NCBI RefSeq assembly: GCF_041379945.2
Contig: NZ_JBFTXJ020000024.1
Coordinates: 1 to 36,524 of the forward strand
Direction: 5' to 3'
Origin: Aneurinibacillus sp. REN35
GTDB taxonomy: Bacteria > Bacillota > Bacilli > Aneurinibacillales > Aneurinibacillaceae
DNA length: 36,524 nucleotides
Part shown: positions 15,559-23,320 of the stretch, piece by piece
Layout of the letters: the number at the start of each line of letters is the position of its first letter
How positions within the stretch are numbered: the first letter of the stretch is position 1
The notes under the pieces: model-generated
Told to the model about the DNA's origin: nothing
The model's database searches: none
Seen by the model: only the letters and a program-made list of their open reading frames with translations
Position numbers and translations under genes: made by a program

Positions 15559-16782
15559 TTACTCCCCCTTGTCATATGAAATCACAGGCATGATCCGTTC
15601 GATGAAATTCTTCGTCTGCTCTTGGTCGGTTGCCGGAAGCAGGAAAAGAAGTTTGTTATCGCGTTTGTCATAGCCGACGATATCTACCTCCCGCATATGC
15701 GGCTCTAGGCGCTTGCTCCATTCATCTGCCTCAAGCTGTAAATGTGTAGGAAGCGATATATCAAATGCTGTATACGGCTGTTCAAGCTCGGCCTCTCTCT
15801 CCCGCTCAATCTGCACGCGTCGCTGGAAAGCCTCCGGATAATAGATGGAGGTGCCAGGGTATGTAATTCCCGCTCCCTTCTCTTCGAGGCGAAGCGCTGC
15901 GATTTCAGTGCTGTCAGAAATAAGCTCTAACAGAAGATGCAGGAATTGAACGCTTTGTGGAGTTAGACGATCCAGAGCAATGCGGCTAATAATCAGCACG
16001 TCCTTAATTCTGCCCTCGCGAAGAATGGGACCTGCTAAGACAGGTGTAGATGCCTCGTCATCTGCTCGGCGCATAATGACAGTTTTTTCTCGCAGTAATC
16101 GACTGTAGAAGCGAGAATCTGAGATAAACAGGGTTGGTTTTAACTTTTCGGATTGCCCCATTCGTATCTTCAACCGCAGGGCTGTCTCTGATTGATCAAG
16201 ATGATAGATACCAAATTCCTCGGCTTTGAAAAAATCAGCCAGAATTTTGGCGGCTTGGGTAATCGTAGACTCAGGATCTCTAGCATCAAGTGCACGCATA
16301 ATTTCAAGCAGCGTATGAATGCTTTGTTCCGATTCGAGAATTTTCCCTTCAAGTATCTTCCGTGACTCGCTCAATCGATCTACCGCGCGTCGCAGCTGCC
16401 GATTCTCTTCAATTATTTCCTGATTACGATAGTATTGCGCTTCATATTGTTCACGGAGATTAGTGATGAACAATCCGGGAATAATACCTAGAATCAAATG
16501 AAAGAGCAGCCATTTTGCCCGCTCAAAATCAAAAAATAGCAACAGTACATCTTCACCACGAACCGTCGCAGTTCCTACAATATAAGCAATAGTCATAAGC
16601 GAGCTAACAAGCCCGACGCTCCAGCCGTATCGCAGTGAGAATAGAAGAGCGATAAAGAGTGTCGGGGCTGGCTGAAATTCTGTAAATCGCAGTTCTGTCC
16701 ACCAATCCAACAGAACAAAAACCAGGAATACACAGATAAGCTCAGCATATTTTCTTATGAGAGAATGCTGACGATAAAACAT
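15559..16782 (-). CDS. pelD: PelD, degenerate-GGDEF cyclic-di-GMP receptor of Pel synthesis
   Basis: This 407-residue membrane protein has about four N-terminal helices (residues 12-115) and a coiled coil (about 118-155). A GAF-like domain (about 158-300) and a shortened C-terminal GGDEF-like domain (about 310-405) follow. In the last domain the inhibitory-site motif RxxD is intact as REVD (364-367). Five residues later the GGDEF active-site loop is KRDNK (373-377), which cannot support cyclase catalysis. This is the PelD pattern: it binds c-di-GMP at the RxxD site and activates polymer synthesis without making the nucleotide. It is the first gene of the operon, with AACGGAGG at good distance from the ATG. 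It overlaps the pelE reading frame. Confidence 0.9.
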   Translation of the reverse strand: MFYRQHSLIRKYAELICVFLVFVLLDWWTELRFTEFQPAPTLFIALLFSLRYGWSVGLVSSLMTIAYIVGTATVRGEDVLLLFFDFERAKWLLFHLILGIIPGLFITNLREQYEAQYYRNQEIIEENRQLRRAVDRLSESRKILEGKILESEQSIHTLLEIMRALDARDPESTITQAAKILADFFKAEEFGIYHLDQSETALRLKIRMGQSEKLKPTLFISDSRFYSRLLREKTVIMRRADDEASTPVLAGPILREGRIKDVLIISRIALDRLTPQSVQFLHLLLELISDSTEIAALRLEEKGAGITYPGTSIYYPEAFQRRVQIEREREAELEQPYTAFDISLPTHLQLEADEWSKRLEPHMREVDIVGYDKRDNKLLFLLPATDQEQTKNFIERIMPVISYDKGE

Positions 16783-17026
16783 TTATTTCCTCCGTTTTCC
16801 ATTTCTTTTACCCGATTTGTATAATAATTGTACAGATATTGATAAAAATATTTATATGGCCAACGTTTATTGTACCTATGGTGCTCACAAGGCATCAAAT
16901 GGAAAGTGTGTAACAAAATATAAAGGGGAAAAAATGTATATGTATTTGGAATGATAGTTTTTAAAACAGGATTCAAAATTGTAAGGTAAATGTCACGTAT
17001 GTGACAAGATAATTAACTATTTTATA
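16783..17026. promoter_or_regulatory. Divergent control region between pelD and the hydrolase riboswitch
   Basis: This AT-rich intergenic DNA must hold the minus-strand pel promoter. The best minus-strand candidate is TATACA with TTTATC 17 bases upstream, within about 16815-16850, and it is weak. No terminator or riboswitch was seen on the pel side. The only strong structure is the palindrome at 16991-17006, listed separately. The remainder of 16860-16990 shows nothing recognisable. Confidence 0.4.
16991..17006. promoter_or_regulatory. Perfect palindrome, putative operator
   Basis: TGTCACGTATGTGACA is a perfect 16-bp dyad (six-base arms, four-base centre) 20 bases upstream of the -35 of the hydrolase promoter and about 210 bases from pelD. 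It has the size and symmetry of a dimeric repressor or activator site. I cannot assign a regulator family. Confidence 0.5.
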
Positions 17027-17054
17027 TTGCTAAAGATCTATGCGCGTGTATAAT
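17027..17054 (+). promoter_or_regulatory. SigA-type promoter of the riboswitch-controlled hydrolase
   Basis: TTGCTA (17027-17032), a 16-base spacer and TATAAT (17049-17054). Transcription would begin near 17061, about 27 bases before the aptamer's first helix, so the whole riboswitch would be in the leader. Confidence 0.65.
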
Positions 17055-17087
17055 AAAAGTAAGAAAAAAAATTAACTGCATACATAT

Positions 17088-17227
17088 CTGGTGATGGGCA
17101 AACTTGTTGAAAAGCAAGGACGCAAAGGCATGGGTCGTCGATCTGCGCATATTATTATAGTGCGGAGGTACCGATTGCCAGTCTGCGAAACCACCCATCC
17201 CTCTGTGTATCTCTGGAGGGATTTTTC
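17088..17227 (+). promoter_or_regulatory. Cyclic-di-GMP-I (GEMM) riboswitch with SD-sequestering terminator hairpin
   Basis: The aptamer spans about 17088-17181. Helix P1 is CTGGTGAT (17088-17095) with ATTGCCAG (17174-17181). The conserved GGGCAAAC element follows, then hairpin P1b CTTGTT-GAAA-AGCAAG with its GNRA loop, then GGACGCAAAG, the second helix and the conserved GGTACCGA. These are the hallmarks of class I c-di-GMP aptamers. The expression platform is a hairpin, ATCCCTC (17197-17203) with GAGGGAT (17216-17222), followed by a five-T run ending at 17226. The right arm contains the Shine-Dalgarno GGAGGG, seven bases before the GTG start. The hairpin can therefore terminate transcription, hide the ribosome binding site, or both. 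The left P1 strand GATGGG (17093-17098) can instead pair with CCCATC (17194-17199). Confidence 0.93.
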
Positions 17228-18070
17228 GTGAAGAAGTTAACAGTCGCACTGTTGTCTTTGACTTTGGTACTATTCGGATTAGGAGGGTCTTCAACTTACG
17301 TGAGTGCAGCAAAAGTATCTCCATTCCAACAGGTGACTTCCTATAAAATTTTCTATGGTAAACCGACCGCACGCGTATTTAATGAAATGAAAAATTACAA
17401 CATGGTTATTGTTGAGCCGTATCATTACACCAAAGCCGATATCGAACGGATCAAAAAAGGCGGCACGATGGTCATGGGTTATGTGAGTACAATGGAAGTT
17501 GCGTCATGGAATCAGACGCTATTAAATAAATGCGAGGCCACTGATTTCTTCCTCCGGGAGAATGAGAAGGTTCATTTTGCTGAATGGGATTCGTATTTAA
17601 TGGATATTACTTCCCCGCACTATCAACAAATATTGATGGATGAAGTGAAAAATCAAGTAGCCGCAAAAGGATTTGATGGGGTATTTCTCGATACAGTAGG
17701 CGATATTGATGACCAGCACGGAAATGATCCTGTAATGCTTACACTGCAGCAGTTCGGCATGGCAGCATTTATGAGTGAGATCAAGGCGCAATTCCCAAGT
17801 CTATATTTGATTCAAAACTGGGGATTCGGTACGTTGACTGGATATACAGCTCCTTATGTAGACGGCTTTATGTGGGAGAACTTCGATTACGCGACCGTAG
17901 CGAAGGATCAGTGGGCACAGGATCGGATGGCAGAACTGCACGCACTTCAAAAGCAGTATCCGTTCTCTGTATTTACCATATCCTTTAGCGGTAAGGCGAA
18001 GAGTACAGAGTATGCAAAGAAACAAGGCTTCATTCATTTCCACACAACCAAAGGTTTTGATGTTTGGTAG
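17228..18070 (+). CDS. Secreted GH114 endo-alpha-1,4-polygalactosaminidase (PelA hydrolase-like)
   Basis: This is a 280-residue secreted glycoside hydrolase of family GH114. It has a signal peptide (basic MKK, hydrophobic core, likely cleavage after VSAA near residue 28) and then one TIM-barrel domain. Recognisable family segments are MVIVEPYHY, GGTMVMGYVSTME, GFDGVFLDTVGDID with D155, and the strand-end acid E217 in FMWENFDY, the likely catalytic pair. The family cleaves alpha-1,4-linked galactosamine polymers and includes the hydrolase domain of PelA, which degrades Pel. Here it is a free enzyme beside a pel operon whose PelA has only the deacetylase. The start is GTG with GGAGGG seven bases upstream, inside the riboswitch hairpin. 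A terminator follows. Confidence 0.92.
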   Translation: MKKLTVALLSLTLVLFGLGGSSTYVSAAKVSPFQQVTSYKIFYGKPTARVFNEMKNYNMVIVEPYHYTKADIERIKKGGTMVMGYVSTMEVASWNQTLLNKCEATDFFLRENEKVHFAEWDSYLMDITSPHYQQILMDEVKNQVAAKGFDGVFLDTVGDIDDQHGNDPVMLTLQQFGMAAFMSEIKAQFPSLYLIQNWGFGTLTGYTAPYVDGFMWENFDYATVAKDQWAQDRMAELHALQKQYPFSVFTISFSGKAKSTEYAKKQGFIHFHTTKGFDVW

Positions 18071-18086
18071 AGTAGAAGATAGAAAG

Positions 18087-18119
18087 CTCCTCTTTGAGTA
18101 AATCAAAGAGGAGTTTTTT
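18087..18119. terminator. Bidirectional terminator, hydrolase / LysR regulator
   Basis: Perfect 11-bp stem CTCCTCTTTGA (18087-18097) and TCAAAGAGGAG (18103-18113), five-base loop, six Ts. The right arm overlaps the 3' end of the convergent LysR gene. Confidence 0.9.
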
Positions 18120-19011
18120 CTGTAGAAAGGGAGAGCAGTCTAAGCTCTTGCATGGTTTTAAGCCAGCTTTGAATAGCGGGACGGTGCAGGTGTTCCTTCT
18201 GCGCCATAATAAAGGCAGTGCGTTTTGGAGGGACGAGTCCGTCTGTGAGTTGGATCTCAGCTAAGCGCCCAGCACGCAGTTCTTCTTCTACGGCGGATCG
18301 AACGATAAATCCCATTCCGATGTTTTTTTGCAGGAGAGCAAGGAGCATCGATACATTGTCGATGTGCAGTTGCGGAACATACTCAGGCGGAAGCAGTTCA
18401 CTCACCCACTCATAAAACGGGTTTCCCCAATCCACATATAGAAGAGGGAGGCTTGCAAGGAATTCAGGCGCTACCGCATCCCAGCGTGCTGCTTCATGCT
18501 CTGGATGGGAGACGAGAATGATTTCCTCCTCATAGAAGGGGAGTACTTCAAAACCCGGGATAGACTGTGGGAGGTATACAAAGCCGAGCTGTACAACTCC
18601 GTCCTTCAAATGATGCACCACATCCCAGGAATGTCCTGTTTTTATTTTTAGTGAGACGGTAGGATATTGATTGAAAAACGTTTCAACCACAGGGCAGAGA
18701 ACATATTTCCATAACGTGTCGGTTGCACCGATAGATAGCTGATCTTCAAACGTCTTCATAGATTGTATCTTTAGCAAGCTCTCTTCATTGAGTAAAAGCA
18801 ACCGTTCAGCGTATGGAAGAAATGTATATCCGGCGGCAGTAAGGTCTACCTTGCGCCGATCGCGCATGAAGAGGGGTTTACCGACTTCAGCTTCTAAGGC
18901 TTGAATGCGCGAAGAAACTGTGGATTGTACAAGATGCAGAGCCTCAGCCGTTTTAGAAAAGCTTTTGTTGCGAGCCAATACAATGAATGTACGTAATTGT
19001 TCAAAATCCAA
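18103..19011 (-). CDS. LysR family transcriptional regulator
   Basis: This LysR-type regulator has about 302 residues. The N-terminal winged helix-turn-helix (residues 1-60) contains LRTFIVLARNKSFSKTAEALHLVQSTVSSRIQALE. A LysR substrate-binding domain (about 88-292) follows, with DQLSIGATDTLWKYVLCPVV. The TTG at 19011 is the probable start: AAGGAG lies eight bases upstream and the protein then begins at the canonical position (LDFEQLRTF). An upstream ATG at 19056 would add an atypical leader. It is divergent from an MFS efflux gene with only 112 bases between starts, so it probably controls that gene and itself. The inducer is unknown. Confidence 0.85.
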   Translation of the reverse strand: MDFEQLRTFIVLARNKSFSKTAEALHLVQSTVSSRIQALEAEVGKPLFMRDRRKVDLTAAGYTFLPYAERLLLLNEESLLKIQSMKTFEDQLSIGATDTLWKYVLCPVVETFFNQYPTVSLKIKTGHSWDVVHHLKDGVVQLGFVYLPQSIPGFEVLPFYEEEIILVSHPEHEAARWDAVAPEFLASLPLLYVDWGNPFYEWVSELLPPEYVPQLHIDNVSMLLALLQKNIGMGFIVRSAVEEELRAGRLAEIQLTDGLVPPKRTAFIMAQKEHLHRPAIQSWLKTMQELRLLSLSTEKTPL

Positions 19012-19055
19012 GCGAATGTCTCCTTCCCTTTGCTTAATCGAAAAAATAGATAACA

Positions 19056-19079
19056 TGTATCAAAATCATTCGTTATACA
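19056..19079. promoter_or_regulatory. Putative LysR binding dyad between the regulator and the MFS gene
   Basis: An interrupted dyad with TGTAT (19056-19060) and ATACA (19075-19079) lies in the short divergent region. Size, symmetry and T/A ends fit a LysR-type site. There is no stronger evidence. Confidence 0.35.
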
Positions 19080-19123
19080 AATGACATTTCCTGCTTTATT
19101 GTAGAAAGCGAGGAGGGGAACGT

Positions 19124-20338
19124 ATGGTTGGATATGTATGGCGAATGTCGCCGTTAGGTGTACGGGTGCTGTTTATCTGTTCTTTTTTAATGAATTTGGG
19201 CTTTTATGCATTGATTCCATATCTGACGCTGTATTTGACGGGAAGTTTTGCCTGGTCTATGGCAATGGCCGGAATTCTGCTTGGTATCCGTCAGTTTTCG
19301 CAGCAGGGTTTTTCATTTTTAGGGGGGATGCTTGCGGATCGGATCGGCTGTAAACAAGCGCTTGTATTCGGGGTACTCGTACGGGCCGCTGGGTTTGTAG
19401 GCTTTGCTTTTTGTACGGAAATGTGGCAGTTTATTGTTGCCGCCATTTTATCGGGTCTTGGCGGGGCATTATTTGAACCTGCCTTTCTTGCGGCATTTGC
19501 TAGGCTCACTCCGGAGAAAGGGAGAAAAGAGATTTTTGCATTCCGCAGTGTAGTAGTCAACACCGGCATGGTTGTGTCAACGCTTGTTGGTGGCGTATTG
19601 GCGTCCGTTCAGTTCTTCTATCTCTCTTTGGTATCGGGTGTGCTTTTCATAGCGGTAGCGATGCTGGTATGGGTGACGCTGCCGAAGATTGAAGCGGAGG
19701 TAACGAGTAGGAGCTGGGTGGCGGATACGCGGGAGATTATAATGAATCGTCCCTTCGTGCTCTATACGGTTATTCTGATTGGTTATTTTTATTTGTATAT
19801 GCAGCTATTTTTGACGATTCCGCGCCGAATGGAGGAGGTTACGGGGGATACGAGCGGTGTGGCAATTATGTATGCAACAATCTCGCTTACTGTCATCGCA
19901 CTTCAATTGAAGGTAGCTGTATGGCTTCAAAACGTATCGGCTCGATTTGTGCTGATCGGTATTGGTGCGCTGGTGATGGGTTTGAGCTTATTTTTGCTTG
20001 GATTCGTAACCACGATCGAAATGATCATCGCTGACGGATTGCTGTTTGCTGTAGGAAATATGATGGTAGCTCCCGTATTGCACGACGTAGTGACACTTTT
20101 TGCTCCAGCGAATCGTCTGGGTTCGTATTATGGATTTAATAGCTTTTCTCTTGCGATCGGCGGTGCACTAAGCACTGTGCTGGGTGGATGGCTATATGAT
20201 ATGGGAAGCCATTGGAATGCCGCGATGCTGCCCTGGATTTTCTGCTTGTTCGTTGGCTTCCTGGTCTGCTTAGGGATGTATAAGCTTGAGATAAGCAGAC
20301 AGCCGCAGGCGCTTCGTACGAAGATGCGTGAGGGATAA
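19124..20338 (+). CDS. MFS transporter, drug-efflux-like
   Basis: This 404-residue major facilitator protein has about 12 membrane helices. The loop between helices 2 and 3 holds motif A (GGMLADRIGCKQAL), and helix 5 has the GxxLxxP-like segments seen in proton-coupled drug exporters of the DHA1/YttB-MdtH sort. The substrate cannot be deduced. GAGGAGGGG lies six bases before the ATG. The gene is monocistronic with its own terminator and shares a short control region with the divergent LysR regulator, the common arrangement for an inducible exporter. Confidence 0.8.
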   Translation: MVGYVWRMSPLGVRVLFICSFLMNLGFYALIPYLTLYLTGSFAWSMAMAGILLGIRQFSQQGFSFLGGMLADRIGCKQALVFGVLVRAAGFVGFAFCTEMWQFIVAAILSGLGGALFEPAFLAAFARLTPEKGRKEIFAFRSVVVNTGMVVSTLVGGVLASVQFFYLSLVSGVLFIAVAMLVWVTLPKIEAEVTSRSWVADTREIIMNRPFVLYTVILIGYFYLYMQLFLTIPRRMEEVTGDTSGVAIMYATISLTVIALQLKVAVWLQNVSARFVLIGIGALVMGLSLFLLGFVTTIEMIIADGLLFAVGNMMVAPVLHDVVTLFAPANRLGSYYGFNSFSLAIGGALSTVLGGWLYDMGSHWNAAMLPWIFCLFVGFLVCLGMYKLEISRQPQALRTKMREG

Positions 20339-20351
20339 TGGATATACATAC

Positions 20352-20385
20352 AAAAGAGCCGCTCTTTCTCTAGAGCCGCTCTTTT
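20352..20385 (+). terminator. Terminator after the MFS gene
   Basis: AAAAGAGCCGCTCT (20352-20365) pairs with AGAGCCGCTCTTTT with one mismatch, followed by Ts. The A-rich left flank could also serve the convergent 3D-domain gene. Confidence 0.8.
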
Positions 20386-20413
20386 TATGTACGTTGATTG
20401 TGTAGGAATTGTA

Positions 20414-21064
20414 TTACGGAACGCTAATTACTTTGACCTCGACATCTCTTCGACCCCATGCAAGCGCCTCTTTTTTGGTGGCGAACGCTAGATCAATCGC
20501 ATTACCCTTTATGGCTCCGCCGATATCCTCGGCGCGGCATTGGCCATATCCTTCTACATAGAGAACGGTTCCAAGAGGGATATAGTCCGTATCAACTGCG
20601 ACAATGCCTGGACGAACCTTCGTGCCGGACTTGGTACGCCCAGGTCCTGTATAGCCGGATGCATGGGCGGTAAAAGTCATGCCTTCACGTACTTTTGTCA
20701 TCGTAGTACTGCGTGCTGGTTTCTTAGGTCGAGTGAGCGTTCGGTTGTTAGTATTCCTGTTTACTGCGGCAATTTTTACGGAATCGATTGTATGATCTTG
20801 CGCTGGTAAGGCAGTAGGAAATTCTAATTCTTTTGCTGAGACTTCTCCGCTAGAATAAGGTAGCGCTTGATGGATAGACTGTGTAAGTATTGGCGGATTT
20901 TTGAGTGTGCCTGATACTGGTTGTTGAGGAGTTTCAGCAAGAGAACTAACGGGATACATGCAAAGAAGCAGCATGATCATCGAACCTTTAATAACAAGTA
21001 ACTTACGATTGTCCCTGAAAGCCTTGATAGAGCGGAATAAAGATATAGATCGACTCTTTCGCAT
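20414..21064 (-). CDS. 3D-domain secreted cell-wall protein (YocH/YuiC/YabE-type)
   Basis: This 216-residue exported protein has an N-terminal basic region and signal/anchor helix (about residues 24-43). A low-complexity Pro/Thr/Ser linker follows to about 125, then a C-terminal 3D domain (about 126-214). The three aspartates that name the domain are visible in AVDTDYIPLGT, AEDIGG and GNAIDLAF. The TFTAHASGYTGPGRTKSGT start of the fold is also present. 3D domains form the MltA-like double-psi barrel active site of lytic transglycosylase-like enzymes involved in peptidoglycan turnover and germination/resuscitation. There is no LysM or G5 domain. GGAGGTCTTC precedes the ATG. Confidence 0.85.
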   Translation of the reverse strand: MRKSRSISLFRSIKAFRDNRKLLVIKGSMIMLLLCMYPVSSLAETPQQPVSGTLKNPPILTQSIHQALPYSSGEVSAKELEFPTALPAQDHTIDSVKIAAVNRNTNNRTLTRPKKPARSTTMTKVREGMTFTAHASGYTGPGRTKSGTKVRPGIVAVDTDYIPLGTVLYVEGYGQCRAEDIGGAIKGNAIDLAFATKKEALAWGRRDVEVKVISVP

Positions 21065-21109
21065 GAAGACCTCCTTTAGAAAGTAAGATGACTCAAACTT
21101 GCTGTGTTC

Positions 21110-21154
21110 ATTGTACTATCAAATAGGATAAAAGTCACTATTTATCTGAAAATT
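21110..21154 (-). promoter_or_regulatory. Promoter of the 3D-domain gene with a weak CodY-like box
   Basis: On the minus strand, GTGACT (21133-21138) and TACAAT (21110-21115) are separated by 17 bases. Just upstream of the -35, AATTTTCAGATAAAT (21140-21154) matches the CodY consensus at 13 of 15 positions. Confidence 0.4.
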
Positions 21155-21177
21155 TAATCGTTTTTATTTTTTATAAT

Positions 21178-21229
21178 GGCAGAAAGCCCGATACGCGATT
21201 CTATGTGTTTGGATCTGACTCTTTCTGCC
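21178..21229. repeat. Spaced inverted repeat upstream of the amidase gene
   Basis: GGCAGAAAG (21178-21186) and its perfect complement CTTTCTGCC (21221-21229) are separated by 34 bases. A TATAAT lies at 21172-21177, just before the left arm. It could be a looped operator or, if transcription starts further upstream, an mRNA stem before the ribosome binding site. Confidence 0.4.
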
Positions 21230-21246
21230 ATACATGGGGGGATAAC

Positions 21247-22044
21247 ATGGCTGCATTGATTGTGATTGATCCAGGACACGGGGGCGCTGATCCTGGAGCG
21301 AGCGGTAATGGGCTTAAGGAGAAGGATATTACGCTCTCTATTGCTAAGCGAGTAGCAAAGCATTTGGAGAATATGGGAGTGAATGTGTGTCTTACGCGCA
21401 GCGATGATAATGTATTTAGCTCAGATAAGGCCGCTGATTTAAAGGCGCGTGCAGAATTTGCTAATCGATTGGATGCAGATTACTTTATTTCGATTCATAT
21501 CAATGCGGGAGGTGGAACTGGTTTTGAGAGCTATGTTGCCAAAAGCGCAGCAAATCAGGAAGCAGGCCGCTGCCAACATATTGTGCATAGTGAAGTAGCA
21601 TCTGTCTTTACGAATGCTGGATTACCTGATAGGGGAGAGAAGACAGCGAACTTTGCTGTGTTGCGTCAAACATCCATGCCGGCCATCCTCCTTGAATTCG
21701 GGTTTGTTGATTATGCTAAGGATGTGGCGCAATTGAAAAATCCGGAATTTCTTAACGCTGTGGCAGAGGCTGTTGCCCGGGGTACGGCACGGGCGCTCCA
21801 TGTCGAGAATCCAGCACCCTCATTACCTGCGTCTTCCACCAAGCCGATTAGTAAATATTACAAAGATATCCTCCCGGGTCTGGAATGGGCGGGGGAGAGT
21901 GTAGATAAGCTATACGAGTTTGGTATTATGAGAGGGGATGGACAGGGGGCATTCCGTCCAACGGATACAATGACCCGCTTGGAAGCGGCTGTTGCGATTC
22001 ATAATACGATTGAGTATCTGCTAAAGAAAAGCGGTACGTCGTAG
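21247..22044 (+). CDS. N-acetylmuramoyl-L-alanine amidase with C-terminal SLH domain, no signal peptide
   Basis: This is a 265-residue zinc amidase of the Amidase_3 family (cuts the MurNAc-L-Ala bond). Zinc ligands H11 (DPGHGG), E25 (GLKEKD) and H84 (SIHINA) and the catalytic E150 (LLEFGFVD) are all present. A short Pro/Ser linker (about 187-200) leads to a single S-layer homology domain (about 203-258, YYKDILP...WAGESVDKLYEFGIMRGDGQGAFRP). The ATG at 21247 has GGGGGG five bases upstream, and the protein then begins directly at strand 1 (MAALIVIDPGHGG) without a signal peptide. That arrangement recalls CwlC-type amidases that act inside the mother cell late in sporulation, with SLH in place of the usual SPOR repeats. 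Confidence 0.85.
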   Translation: MAALIVIDPGHGGADPGASGNGLKEKDITLSIAKRVAKHLENMGVNVCLTRSDDNVFSSDKAADLKARAEFANRLDADYFISIHINAGGGTGFESYVAKSAANQEAGRCQHIVHSEVASVFTNAGLPDRGEKTANFAVLRQTSMPAILLEFGFVDYAKDVAQLKNPEFLNAVAEAVARGTARALHVENPAPSLPASSTKPISKYYKDILPGLEWAGESVDKLYEFGIMRGDGQGAFRPTDTMTRLEAAVAIHNTIEYLLKKSGTS

Positions 22045-22143
22045 CTGTGCAGGAGGTTTGTATGACGGGGAGTTTGTTAGTATAATAAGCATTGGAGCAA
22101 ATTCGTTTGCTGTTCAATTCAATATATAAGGAAGTTGATATAG

Positions 22144-23265
<1,122 letters not shown>

Positions 23266-23270
23266 GCAAT

Positions 23271-23307
23271 AAAAAAACGGAGCAGAATTTTTCTGCTCCG
23301 TTTTTTT
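23271..23307. terminator. Bidirectional terminator, mnmA / aconitase
   Basis: AAAAAAACGGAGCAG and CTGCTCCGTTTTTTT pair perfectly over 15 bp around a seven-base loop, between the convergent mnmA and acnA genes. Confidence 0.92.
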
Positions 23308-23320
23308 CAATTATGCGGCA

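Noticed and set aside
16934-16954. Six-codon ORF (MYMYLE) with AAGGGG upstream, in the pel divergent region
   Set aside because: It looks like a leader peptide, but it lies upstream of the mapped hydrolase promoter and there is no attenuator after it. Probably chance.
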